This document shows positions 45,589 through 57,911 of a stretch of 64,000 nucleotides of DNA, piece by piece. The notes below the pieces were generated by a model, which saw only the letters and a program-made list of their open reading frames with translations, made no database searches and had not been told where the DNA came from. Origin of the DNA: Acheta domesticus (taxonomy: Eukaryota > Arthropoda > Insecta > Orthoptera > Gryllidae); contig JAHLJT010000631.1 of assembly GCA_031308135.1 (NCBI GenBank), forward strand, positions 198,503,126 through 198,567,125, written 5' to 3'. Every line of letters begins with the position of its first letter. Within the stretch, counting starts at the first letter, position 1. The position numbers and the translations under genes were made by a program.

Positions 45589-46477
45589 ATCTTCAAGTAA
45601 GCAAGGTATGTCTACTTATCAATGGTGTGCATTCAACCCCAACACTGCTAGGGTAAGCAAGAATGAGAATTTAATGAATTTTGAGAATTAAAGTTACATT
45701 GAACTGTATGTTACATGATCACACACTTTGTACCCACTGTATATTCTACTGCGATCTTTGCGGCGGCCCACTCTGCCTGCATTGCTCTGACCCCAGCCCT
45801 GAAATCTTCGCTGGCGACGAGAGGTGCGCGCGCATCTAATTCAATGGGCCAGCGGCAGACGGGGTTCGGGAAGCAACCGCAGGCGATAATGACCAGAATT
45901 CAGCCAACTGGGGATGGATGATGTATCTCCCCCTCCCTCTGCTTCAAGGCCAGGCCTCGCCACTTGTGTCTCGGGAGAGCAAAATGAGGAGCCACGAACG
46001 TACACGAAGACACCCGAGCGGAGTCGAGCGAGTCCATGCGCGAGCCGACGGACTTCCATGGCGCAAATCTTTAATTCGAAATCTGTCAGAAATGTAATGT
46101 TTCTAATGTTAAGTGGTCGTTAACGCCATTAACAAGATTTGTTGCGAACTTTCGTTTTAAACTATTATTAAGAATTCCAAACTATTATTCACATTAGTTT
46201 AATTAGTTAAATATTCTCAATTTATTTTCATTCGGCTAATTCAGGTTAGAATTATTTCGGTGCAGAAGAGTGCAGTGGTAATAAAAATGCAGCTTTTGTA
46301 AAGAAGAAACTGCAGGAGAGTGCAGTCACAAATGCCAGTGCTGAGGAAATAGAAACTTTTTTAGTATCAGATGTCAAGCATTGTTCATTTTCTGCCAAAA
46401 TCTCACCGGTCAAGCCATCATCAGAACATTCTTTCCAAGTTTCTTTCCAAGTTTCCATTCTTTCCAAGAACATTCTT

Positions 46478-46661
46478 TTCATGTGAAATTTGTTCCAACA
46501 AAACCAGTTTGACTGCTTCACAAGGGCTAGTCCAACCCCTGTGAAGTGTCCTAAACCCTACCTCTATCCTAATTCCTTCCCAATTCTGGCCGCCGGGTAG
46601 TGACGCAGGGGCGCGCAAGAGAGAGGCGCGTGCGCGGAGATTCTACCTGGCGGTCCTCTTG

Positions 46662-46692
<31 letters not shown>

Positions 46693-46864
46693 ACGACGTG
46701 ACGTGACATTCATGTAATGGAGGATTACTCCTGAAAAGCGCAGTGGGTTAATGGAGAATTACTCCAAAGCGCAGAGCGCTCAATGCCCCGAAGGGGGTTT
46801 AGAGACGCGTTGCGTCAAATTGTGTACGCAACAAATGTAATAAAAAAAAAAAAAAAAAAAAAAA
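46478..46864 (+). mobile_element. SINE family S2, 5'-truncated copy with poly(A)
   Basis: The copy runs from catgtgaaatttgttccaac through ccgggtagtgacgcagg and acgcgttgcgtcaaa to acgcaacaaatgtaat plus a long A tract. The same series occurs inverted at 59492-59885, where the tRNA-like head is present. An additional internal A run (about 46664-46690) interrupts the middle. Confidence 0.75.
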
Positions 46865-46869
46865 GTTCA

Positions 46870-48535
46870 CTGATGTTTTTCCTGCTGAACAGAAGAGAAT
46901 TGCACTTACATGTTACTTCACAAGTGTGTTTGGGAACATTTACTGAAAGGATACGTGTGAGTGCTGTCTGTTGATCCTCAAATGTATGCATTGAAGTACA
47001 ACAATCAATGTAATTTGCTTTTCAGTTAGTGAACAAGTGTAATAATTGTGAACAATTGTTAAATAAAATTTCAAATAGCCATTGTGTACCTGTAACATCA
47101 TCTTGTAGTAGGCCACCACACGAAGTGAATAGGAAAATTGTGGATGCTTCTTTGCAAATAGGTAGGGGCCATTCAGCAATAGAGCAGTTTCAATGGTAAT
47201 TGGTTTACCATGAATTAATGTTTCAATTTACAATTCTCATGTTCTCTCTGTTATTAAAAATAATGCAAAAATAAGAAGAAATTTTGAGGCTTTCATATGC
47301 AGCCATACATGAAACTTACATAGATGTTCTAGATTCAGTAAGTGATGAAGTTATAAATTTATTAGTATTGTATGATGGAACATGGCATAAACGAGGCACT
47401 ACATCTCGTTATGAAATGGGAATTGTTGACTCATTATGAAATGGATATCTTGACTGGTCTTGTGGCTGATTTTTATGTATTGTCAAAATACTGTGGCACT
47501 TGTGAAAAGAACAAGAGCAAATTATGAGACAAAAAGCTGTGAATATAAAAAATGGAAAGAAATTCATAATTAGTAATTTTTAATGGATCTTCAAATGCAA
47601 TGGATGTAGCTGCAAGTGAGGTATTGTGGAAGAGGGTCCTGTCTCATCATTTTAGATATACAACAATACTGTCGGATGATGATGCAAAGACTTTCAATCA
47701 CCATCTGAATCTAAACATCTATGGAGACAACTTTATTATTAGAAAAGAAGAATGTATAAAACATGTGATGTAAAGATTTAAAACAGGCTTACAAAAATAA
47801 TCCAAGAATAGAAAGTGAAGGGGGTTACACTTGGTAAAAAGCAAGTCAATTTAAAGGATGACATAATTATTTGTCTTAGCAAATTATCGCAATGCCATCC
47901 AGAAGAATATTCCAGATGTGCAGAAGATGAAGTCAGCAATACTTGCCACCTTATACCATGCAATGCCAACAGACTTGAAGCCATTGCATTTTAAATGTCC
48001 TAAAGAAGAAAATTCATGGTGCTTCTACAATCGAGCTCATGGGAATGAAATTTCAAAACATGGCAAATACAACATGAAAACTGTAGTCTCCCAGTGTTAT
48101 TTGTAAAATAATTCCTATGTATCAGAGGCTTGCAAAAAATGAATTACTGGAATGTGTGTATGGGAAAACACAGAATGCAAATGAAAGTTTGCATAGTTTT
48201 GTTTGGAGCAAGTGCCCCAAAGAAACATTTCTTTCCAGAAAAAATATTGAAATTGCTGATATCAGCAGTGTCCCAGTTCAATATGGGATGTGAGGCCAGT
48301 GAAAGAGTCAAAGAGCATGCTTCAGGAATCAAAGTGACATCTCCTAAGAAAATAAACATATGAGAGACAAACATTGTCTCTACAAAAGTGAAATGGCATT
48401 GCAACCAGACTTTAAAAGTGCTTAAAAAAAAGCCAAGTCAATCAAAGAAGAAAAGGTTTGTCAAGTCAATAAAAGAAGTAAAGAAAAAAGATGTTGAAGA
48501 TGCAATGTATGCTTCTGGGCAATTTTAAAGAAAAA
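46870..48535 (+). pseudogene. Mutator-like transposase, degenerate
   Basis: Frames broken by stops read NRKIVDASLQIGRGHSAIEQ, LLVLYDGTWHKRG (first catalytic Asp region, about 47.37 kb), NFNGSSNAMDVAASE, YTTILSDDDAKTF, CIKHVM, then IPDVQKMKSAILATLYHAMP and CPKEENSWCFYNRA. This order matches the insect Mutator-like (MULE) transposases in which 'DGTWQKRG', 'GSS.AME', 'GDGDSK' and 'CPKG..SWCKY' are conserved. The second motif here has DDD where GDGD is expected. At least six stops make it inactive. Confidence 0.82.
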
Positions 48536-49076
48536 AATTATTAATAAACTGTAAATGCACTATCTTAAATTTTCTTTTTTACATTCCTGGTAATTGATTT
48601 TCCTTACATTATCCCATATCTAAAAAGTTACAACTTTCACAATTTTCAATCAATTAAAGTAATAATGTAGGAACTTGTTAAGAGATTGTAGATTAATATA
48701 ATTATCGTAGTATTTTTGTCTTAAGTCATTACTTTTAGAATTAAAAACTGTTTGGTTATTTTTAATTTATTTTGGAGTGATAGACAATAAACTTACCAAA
48801 AGTAAAAATTTTCTGGGATACTAATAAATATATTTTGCAAAGTAAAACATATAATTATTTAAACACGTAAAATAAACAGTTAATTAAAATATCAGTAAGA
48901 TACATTGATTTATTTGCTAATTGGGCTAATTTAATATAAATAGCTTGTCTCGAGAGAACAGAAGGCATATAGCAACATCAGTGGCGCAAGCTCAAGCTCT
49001 CCGATCGCTCGACTCCGCTCGGGTGTCTTCGTGGAATTTGTGGCTCCTCACTTTGCTCTCCCGAGACACAAGTGGC

Positions 49077-51195
49077 CTCGCCTGGCTCGCCACGCTTGCG
49101 AACGTGATTACTCACAAGCCAGTGCTACCACAATGCAAAATTATTTAAAATGGTATGTTTTGTTAGTAAAAAGTACCGTTGGTCGAGAAGTTTATAACTT
49201 ATAAAATGATTACGGGGCACATATTTCTCTCTTTCTGTAATGAGAGTGGACCACAATGCTCAGAAGAGATTTTATTATTTTCTTCTGAGGAAGGAAGTTC
49301 TGACTCACATGTGATCAGACCATTAGAATCCCCGAACTTTTGAATAGCACAGCGTCCTCTTCTAAGAGAATCAGTGTGCGTCGGCGTGCGCTGGGCGTGC
49401 GTGGCACAGTGGTAATCCATTGTAGTGTTTGTGACGCATTGTTGTGTTTACCCTATTTCGTGAGGATTTGTAGTAACTTTGCATATAGTAATAAGTGCTT
49501 TTTCTAAGCTAATGAGTATTCATGAATAATTGTGTGTAGTGTGTCTTTTAGTGTGTATAATTGATGATATTTTGAAGAGACTGTTTTCAACGAGGCAGTT
49601 ACTTGAAAAGAAGCAGATAATTGAAAAAGATAGGCCAATACCAGCGTTGGCATAATTACAGCAGATAACAAAACAATTGGAGTACAGGGCTGGAGGAGGG
49701 AAGTTGGTTGGCCGCTAGCAGCTAGATTATACGAAGTAATCACCGCACGCCCCTGCTACTTGTAGTATTGAGTGATTGTAGTATGTGATGCAATTATCAA
49801 ATATTTTATGTAATATGTTTTGTTGCTTGCTCTTGGATGCTTGGTTATACTATTACGCCCTGCATTTTTTCAGTGAATACGTGCAAGCTAAGACGATATT
49901 TTGAAAATTAAGCAGGAGAGATATTTGAAAAAATGTCAAGCAACTGAAACGTGCCATGCTATTGATCAATTTATGACGGATCGACGGAACGCGTTTCAAC
50001 TTTGAAATTTGCCAACAATCCTGCTCTGTGACAGAAGTGGGTGAAAACATAAATAGGAAATTTTTCCTCTCAAAGAATTTGAATGTGTATGTGTGTGTGT
50101 GTAAGTAACTTCGAATTTAAATTTATTCTCTATCAGAACAAGACAGTAAGACGAGATGGTGTCGAGATATGTACTAAACGAACTATCCGACTATAGTGAA
50201 AGTTGCGTGCCCTTCTGTCTTAGTGAACAGCCTCACTACTTGAAGACTCATCAAGTGTTTCAGATATAGATATAAGAAAATTAAGAAATTAAATTCCTGA
50301 AGCATGAAAATCAAAGAACTTTATTGAAGGACTTGGCGTGAAAGACAGAGATCCGATTAATAACTGGAAAACAGTTTCGAGTTGTGGACAAATGCTGCTT
50401 ACATTAATAGAACATAGTAATTTGTGTATGTCACACATTTTAAAATATTGTACATAAGGAATGTTCAGTGATAAGTATAATGGTTTCAAGAATGTAAAAC
50501 GCAAGGTCACAAAACAGTACAAAATAGGAAGACATTAAATTCAATTTAAAGTGTCCAAAACAATTTTTATGTATTTCCAATGTGATTTGTGCCTTCTGAA
50601 TAATCTCATAAAGTCTTACATAATCTGCTGGAGTACTTTCTGAATAAAATATTGCTTTACATACTTCCTCTTCGTATTATTGAGCAGCCTGAATTTTACT
50701 AACTTACCTACGAATGTTTTACTGTTCCTAATAAACCAATATTATCAAACATTATTAATAATTACCTACACGGCCATCAGAGAAATATCTGATTGAATTA
50801 CTACTAGCTGTACTACTCACTTCCATTTTAAATTAAAGTAGACTACGTGAAAGAAATAGAGCTGGAAAAAATATAAATAGAATTGTTATCATGAAGGTAC
50901 ATAATCCCTTAAGAGTATTAATGATGGTAGCAAACTTATTTTATGAATTCTACAAAATTTTAAATTATAAATAATGTAGTATGTACACAAATTTAAGTCT
51001 TCTCAATATCATATTAATTTACGAGTAATTTACGTTGAAAATTGAACAATATCGAAATGCCTTAAACCAAATAACTAAAATAAATTCCTAGAGCGTCAAG
51101 AAGGCTTAATGTTTCGTCGTGTTATTACAAGTATAGGTTTCCAAGCAGGCCTTCTCTTCTAGAGGAACTTGATGTGCCCTTGTGAAATGTATGAT
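49077..51195. other. AT-rich intergenic DNA, nothing recognised
   Basis: Short frames (for example 49199-49420 minus) have no recognisable domain. No terminal repeats, tRNA boxes or gene signals were found. Confidence 0.45.
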
Positions 51196-53176
51196 CAAAC
51201 TAGTAGTGCTACTGAATGACCCAGACTTTCCCGTATTAGTTTTATTTTTCGTTTGGTCTCGGCTAGCAATTGGGACTTGCCACACTTGACAGCTGCTATC
51301 TATCGCCGCCCAAAGTACATTTTTTGACATTTTAATTATTTTTCGGTTTCCTAATTATAGAACAGAAATATTATTTTAGGAATCTTAAAAAACAGTAAAA
51401 CCCTGTCCTAAATGGCAATTTTTATTGAAAAATTTAGAGTAGTTTTTAAGAAAATGGCGTTTAAACGCTACTGTAAATGCGAAATTTGAAGCTCTTTTTC
51501 ACAGAAAAGTTTTGAGTTATCGAAATTCTACATTTGAAGCACTTACACTCACAAATTCAATATAGTTTACAGATTGCTGGAAATGTGCGTATTAAATGTG
51601 TGAGAGAATTTACAAAAAAATATATATTTGTGTAATTTTTGAAAAAACAAAAAAATACCCCAAAATGAACTTTACGTCACATAAAAGAGTGCAAATAACA
51701 CTATCAGCGCATATATGAAGTACTATCACCGCTAATAGCACATTCACTAGCATATATGAAGAAAAAAGTCGGAGCCATTTATGAGAAAATGGCGTTTGAA
51801 CGTTTCTGAAAATGCGGAATTTTGAGCTAGTTTTCACAAAAAAAACGGTTGTGTTTTCGATAATCTTTACTTGACATTATTTAAGGCACATGTACTCATA
51901 AATATAATAATGTAAACAATTCGCCGCTAATGCAAATATTAACGACGTGAGAGACAAATAAAAAAATTACATTTTTGCAATTTTTGAAAAAACAAAAAAA
52001 TACCTCAAAATAAACTTTACGTCATATTAAAGAGTGCCATTAGCACTATTCGATCGAAAAGTTTGAAGAGTTTCTTAGCCATTTATGAGAAAATGGCATT
52101 TGAGCGTTTCTGAAAATGTGGAAATTTGAGCTACTTTTCACAGAAAACGGATGTGTTTTCGAGAAACTTTACTTAACATTATTTAAAGCACATGTACTCG
52201 TAAATATAATAATGTGAAAAAATCGCCGCTAATGTAAATATTATCGACGTGAGAAACATGTGAAAAAATTTACATTTTTGTAATTTTTGAAAAAAAACGA
52301 TAGATCAATATGGCTTTTGTCATGAGTCAATATGGCTTTTATGTCTGATAGAGTACATTTACCACTATCCCTACCAAAAGTTTAAAGAAAAAATTTGGAG
52401 CCGTTTTTGAGAAAATCTAGTTTCTGTAATTTTTTAAAATTGCACATATTGCACGCATTATTGCACGAAAACTACTACAATTTTGAAAAACATTTACATG
52501 ACCTTTATGAAAGAACTCAATATGCAGAACAAATTTTATTTGAAGGAAATATCTCTATCTTCAATTTTGTAGTTGGAGAAAGACGCCGAAAAAATTCAAA
52601 CTTTCACAATTTTCGAAAATTCAGAGTTATCCGTGAAAATCGAATCTATGCCATGTTAATAAGTGTATTTTACTCTATTCATACAAGAAATTTAAAAAAA
52701 TAATTTGGAGCCGTATTTGAGAAAATTTTGAAAATCCCTGGGGGGCTTCATATAAAGTACCCCCAATTTTGAAAAATCTTTTTCAAAATATCAAAGCTTT
52801 GACTAGAACCAGATCGACCGGGGAATATCCATTTTGGAAGAAATCGTACGTATGGTTTAGGCGCTAGCAGTGTTCATTGACGGACAGACAGACAGACGGG
52901 CCCCAAATTATCCCCAAATTTTGATTTTTTTTTCAAAATCGCGGCGCCTCGAGTGGAAGCAGATCAACAGGGGAATATCCATTTTGGAAGAAATCGTACG
53001 TATGGTTTAGGCGCTAATGTTGATCAGAGACTGACAGACAGATGGGCGGACGTTATGAAAATAACCACTTTTTCAGTATCAGGGAACCCCAAAACGTGTA
53101 TTTCCGTTGAAATCTCGAAATCTATTTTCCGCAGCATTACATAACTTTCCATATACTACGTATATTCCTCCGTATA
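51196..53176 (+). repeat. F-family repeat, copy 5 (left arm of the 6-kb inverted structure)
   Basis: The copy starts ctagtagtgctactgaatga and ctttcccgtattag. Four tandem units of about 300-335 bases begin near 51449, 51783, 52087 and 52411 (markers: gagaaaatggcgtttgaacg, then cgccgctaatg, then tttgaaaaaacaaaaaaata). It ends with gacggacagacagacagacg (about 52879) and gcagcattacataactttcc (about 53132). There is no coding frame. Confidence 0.75.
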
Positions 53177-53334
53177 TACACTCATCGTCATAAAAAGAGC
53201 TGCACCCAGAAGGACGAGGCAGATTGCGATCATTGTTGGCAGGCAGGTAGAGGGTACCATGCATAGGAAATGATTACATTTCCACGTTTGTAGGACCAAT
53301 ATTTACTGCGCTACACGCTCACTGACTGTACATA

Positions 53335-54330
53335 TTAGTTTGGCGTGAGGTCGCCATATTGGCAAACACATTCGTCCAGCCGTGGTGACATGGAGTTGTA
53401 CAAGTCTCTAATGGAGTCCTGTGCTAGTCCATGCCACGCAGCCTGCACCTGAGCGCGCGATTCTTGAAGATTGGTGGGTAGGGTCCTATTCGCACGCTCC
53501 GCAGCACCCCAACATTCTCGACCGGGAAAGGGCCTGCCAATGCGGCTGGCCATGGCAGAGTATCCACGGCTGCAAGGCATGCTTGGGAGATAGCTGTGCG
53601 CGGACGCGCGTTTTTTTTGTTGAAATATGCCATGGGCGTGGGCGTTCACGACCGGCAGGGCCACCAGTTGAAGGAGCTCATGAACGTACCGTGCGGTTGT
53701 CACGGTGCCTCCAAAGAACACTAACGGTGAACGGGTACCTTAGGATATCGCCCCACACCATCACACTAGGCTGCAAGGACGTGTGATGTGACACTAAAAA
53801 TCGCTCGTCGTGGCGCTCCCCACTGCGCCTCCAGACACGGACCCGGTGGTCGTCGCCAACAAGGAAGAAGCGGGACTCGTCACTGATGATGACCCACTGC
53901 AAGTCTACATTGCCTCAGATCCGTCGTTCTCGACACCAGGCGAGTCTGTAGCAAAGTTGCTGGGGTGTGAGGGGCAGGCGTCATAACGGTCAGCGTACGG
54001 CGAGCCCTGCGTTGTGCAACCGCCTGCCAGTAGTACTGGCAATTACAGGATGTGACAGTGCAGGCTGCACAGATCGCTGAATCACCACTGAAGCACCTAT
54101 AGTTGCCGTTGGATCTGGTCGCCCGTTGCGGACCATCCGTCGGTCCGCCCTCCTCGTGGTGCGGGGCGGACTTCCAGATTCGCATGTCGTGTGTGCGTGC
54201 CTTCCTCAATCCATTGCCGCCAACAGTGGGCGATAGTGGTGTCCGTACGACCGGTGTGGCGCGCAATACGGCGACAGGACCAACCAGCCTCCCGCACACC
54301 CATGGTGCGGCCCCTCTCGAAAGCTTCTAG
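53335..54330 (-). pseudogene. Tc1-type transposase, inactive
   Basis: Reading minus: REAGWSCRRIARHTGRTDTT (N-terminal helix-turn-helix), then VIISDESRFFLVGDDHRV (first catalytic Asp) and the SVMVWGDI strand. Next is FNKKNARPRTAISQACLAAV, where active relatives have FQQDNARPHTA, so the second catalytic Asp is replaced by Lys. Then PVENVG stands where PIE.VW is expected. Successive parts lie in different frames. It once cut and pasted the element at TA sites and is now dead. Confidence 0.85.
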
Positions 54331-54365
54331 CTGGACAATCGGCTGTCGAACACGTCGCCTAGGAG

Positions 54366-54850
54366 TGTACTACTCGTTCACTTTACATTTGCAGACGGAG
54401 CGCTGGGATCTGTTTACATGAGGTCACCGCCGACTGAATGAGAAACGCGCGTCTGCAGTATATACTAACCGTTTAATACGACATAGATGGCGGTGAGCAG
54501 CACACAGAACCCCGGTGGGGCAAGAACATAACCATTAAGCAGTAGATAAGTGCAAAGAAGAAATGAAAATATTGTACGTGAATGTTGTGAATAGTGTGTG
54601 GTGTGATCTATTTTCTTGTATATTATCTTAATTATTTAAGAGCGCGACTCCAGCTCACTGTCAGAAAGGCATAATTCGTCAGCTGTGTCCGTAGCGCTTG
54701 TGCTGCCTTCGGAGACATCTGATTGGTCAGATGCTGATTGATATCGGGACCATTCGTGTATTCTCGGTTGTGTGTTCAGGCCTTCACTTTCAAAACAATA
54801 TTAGTTCCTAAATCTGCCGTCTGCAAATGTAAAGTGAACGAGTAGTACGT
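54366..54850. repeat. 30-bp inverted pair inside the Tc1-like element
   Basis: tactactcgttcactttaca...gcagacg (54368-54397) is repeated inverted at 54819-54848. About 420 bases without recognisable content lie between. This is either a nested insertion or an inverted duplication of the transposase 5' flank. Confidence 0.75.
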
Positions 54851-55086
54851 GCAGGTGACGCTCTGGCGACGATACCCGATGTCGCAATGACAGGCGCTGT
54901 CTTTTGAGACCCTCTTTTCTCGGCTGGTGGGCACGACGTCACTCCCTTTTCCCCCGACCCCCCAGTGCGCGGCCAACCGTGAAAACGAAATCATTGGCTT
55001 AGCGAATGGTGTGCAAAATACCCACGAAGTTTGCAGCGGATCAGTAGGGTCCTTCGGGGTGCAGCTTTTTTATGACGATGAGTGTA

Positions 55087-57312
55087 CGTACGTACGTATA
55101 TGGGAAAATACCTCTAACACGTGGTGTAGCCAGAATCCCTGTTTTGTGGGTACTCGATATCAAAAAGCCAATTAACGGCAAAACGCTCATCCTTCTGTTC
55201 GGTGTATATGAACAACACCAGAGCCTAAACCATGCATAGGATTCATACTTTTCCGTGTTCTATACGTACGTATAGTATAGGGAAACTTATTAAATGCTGC
55301 GCGGAAAAACGGAGGATTTTCAGCAGAAAAACTCATTTTACAGGGCTCTGGTAAGGAAAAAGGGGATAAATCCAGTTGCTAAATTAAGAAAAAAATCTCC
55401 TACACGTGGTGCAGCCAGAATCCCCATTTTCTGGGTCCTTAATACCGAAAAACCAATTGCAAGTAAAATGTCTCTCCGTCCGCCTGTCTGTCCGTCTGTA
55501 TGTGAACAACGCTAGCAACTAAACCGCTCAGCCGATTTCCTCCAAAATTGTTAGTCCCCGATAGATCTGACTGATCTCATGGCCCCTTGGATTTGAAACC
55601 GATATTTTAATTTTTTTGAGGGGCAATTTACAAGAAGCCCGCCGGACATTTTCAAAATTTTCTCAAAAACGCCACCAATTTTTTTCTTTAAATTTCTTGA
55701 AGAATAGAGTGAAATACACTTACTAAGGTGGCATAGGTCCAATTTTCATGATTAACTCTAAAATTGCGAAAGCAATTTTAGAGTTAATCTAATTTTCTAA
55801 AATTGCGAAAGCTTCGATTTTATTCGTCTTCCTCCAATTACAAAATTGCAGATACAGATTTTTCCTTCAAATAAAATTTGTTCTCCATAGTGAGTTCTTT
55901 CTTTAAGGACATATAAATTTTCTTGAACATTTTAGTAGTTTTCAGGCAATATTGCGTTCAATATGAGCAATTTTTAAATAAATACAAGAACAAGATTTTC
56001 TCAAACTTTTGGTAGGGATAGTGCTACGAGATGTACTCTAATGTACTCTAGATGACATAAACGCTATATTGCTCTATTCTTTTGTTTTTTCATAAATAGC
56101 ATTTTTATTTGTCTCTCACGTCGTTAATATTTACGTTAGCGGCGATTTGTTTACATTATTATATTGTTGGGTACATGTGCTTTACGTAGTTTCAAATACG
56201 GGTTCTCGAGAACTCAACTTTTCCGCTTTTTTCAAAACGCTCAAACGCCATTTTCTCATAAATGGCTCCAAATTTTTTCTTCAAACTTTTCGAACGGATA
56301 ATGCTAATTGCACTCTAATAAGACGTAAAGTTTATTTTGAGTTTTTTTGTTTTTTCCATATATTACACAAATGTAACTACTAAAAATTACACATTACCAG
56401 CAATTTGTAAACATTAATACATTTCTGAGGGTAAATGCTTCAAATGTAGTATTTCAATAACTCAAAAATTTTCTGTGAAAAAGAGCTTCAAATTTCGTAT
56501 TTACAGTAGCGTTTAAACGCCATTTTCTTAAAAACGGCTACAAATTTTAAAAAGAAAATGCCATTCAGGACAAGCTTTTTGTGTTCTTTAATATTCTAGA
56601 ATTAATTAATCCTCGCGTTCTACCATTAGGAAAGAGAAAAAATAAGAAAATGTACTTTGGAACGCGATAGATGGGAGCAGGTTTTCTGAATGAAATGTAT
56701 GTATCAAAACTACGTGTTTAAATATGGTCATGATTAATTTTTTGATAATATGAGTTTTCCTATAATTTCGTAACAAACATAAGAGCCCGCTGCAAATTTA
56801 CTACGCTTCAGACAGCCGGATACGCTGTAAATTAAAATTTACAATTTTATATATTATTGGTTTGTTCGTTTCTTACATTCGACGTTTTGTTTTACATTTA
56901 AACATTAATGTTTTAGATATTATTTATTTTGAAATATTTGAAATAAAAATTGCTACCTCTTTCAGGGTGTATCGACAATGCACGGAATGCAATAATGGAA
57001 TCCCTTTCGCTGTCGCGAATTTCTGTGAATTATTTGTCATTGTTGTGACTTGATATAGCTGTACGGCATCAGGGTTCTTTTTCCAAGACAAGTTTACAAA
57101 CCTTTTGTATTATTTTTATGCAGTTGTAAAATTCACATAGTTTTGACAACACTGCGATGAAAACTGTGAGTTGTTCGCTTCTTGGTTGAAATGGACGTTT
57201 TTAAATAATAGCTAAGATGTTAGTGGCGCATAAAGTGCAATATTTCAATCCTCCGTAGCTGTTTCCAATAACACGGGAAAGTATGTGCTGTTGTAGCACC
57301 AATAGTTTCAAA
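55087..57312 (-). repeat. F-family repeat, copy 6 (right arm of the 6-kb inverted structure)
   Basis: This mirrors copy 5: gccagaatcccc..., the gtccgcctgtctgtccgtct word (about 55479), the ctcataaatggctcc unit markers (near 55662, 56244 and 56525), and the terminal gtgctgttgtagcaccaata near 57305. Its outer 800 bases match copy 4 in inverted orientation. An internal near-duplication of the first 300 bases (ccagaatccc at about 55131 and 55419) is present. Confidence 0.72.
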
Positions 57313-57712
57313 TTGAAGAAACCCCTGTTCATCTGGTTTCAGTCGAAGTACTGCGATTTTGAAAAACATTGTGTTCTGGGTGCTGCACTTATTTTAGGAT
57401 GCTATTAGTGGACTCTATTGATAGAGTGAATAGCGGAGCACAGCAGTCCCGAAACCCTTCGATAGCTCAGGGAGAATGATCGATGCAGGAATTTTTTGGA
57501 TTAACAGAAAAGAAGTTCTTGCACAAACAAGGTTTTAATTTTCACAACACTTTAGTACTTAGTTACATGAGCGCAGTTACAAATCACAGTACATAACACT
57601 TGGGGTGCACTACTTGTTAAAACACCTTGTCCAAGCGGTCTAATTCAAGTAATTACTCTATACAGATAGTACAATTGAAAGTTTGCTGTACAACAGCATT
57701 CAGCACTACGTT

Positions 57713-57862
57713 GCACAATTGAGCAAATACGTTGTGGCGTGCGAACTGGGGATAGCCCTACTTCGCACAATTGAATAAATACTTTACGCGTGCTAACTGG
57801 GAACAGCCCGAGGTTGAACAATTAAACTTTACGTGTTCACACGGAGCCCACTGGGCGCGGAA
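57713..57862 (+). repeat. three tandem units of 52 bp
   Basis: Units start at 57713, 57765 and 57817, each with gcacaatt(g)a...aaatac and gaactggg(g)a.agccc words. The divergence between units is visible. No function is suggested. Confidence 0.75.
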
Positions 57863-57911
57863 CAAAACACGTACACATCGCATTACTTGCATACCGCGTA
57901 GTTCCCAGCTT

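Larger units (their letters stand above)
45959..49076 (+). mobile_element. Mutator-like element with about 75-bp terminal inverted repeats
   Basis: gccacttgtgtctcgggaga at 45959, running to the gactccgctcg-type sequence near 46030, is inverted at 49003-49076 with a small indel. Between them lies a broken Mutator-like transposase on the plus strand. A SINE copy has inserted in the left part (about 46478-46864). No target duplication is clear. Confidence 0.7.
53179..55084 (-). mobile_element. Tc1-like transposon, degenerate, TA-flanked
   Basis: cactcatcgtcataaaaaga at 53179 is inverted at 55084 over roughly 40 bases. TA lies outside both ends (53177-53178, 55085-55086). The 1906-bp length is longer than usual for Tc1. 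The extra length lies at about 54397-54820, bounded by a 30-bp inverted pair (54366-54396, 54820-54850). Confidence 0.85.

Noticed and set aside
45730..45958. GC-rich frame before the Mutator-like element
   Set aside because: It gives short open frames on both strands. The sequence next to the element end recurs inverted at 49 kb only within the terminal repeat, so no separate gene can be supported.
53335..54421. Plus-strand frames of 75-121 codons opposite the Tc1-like transposase
   Set aside because: They are antisense shadows of the GC-rich transposase remnant.
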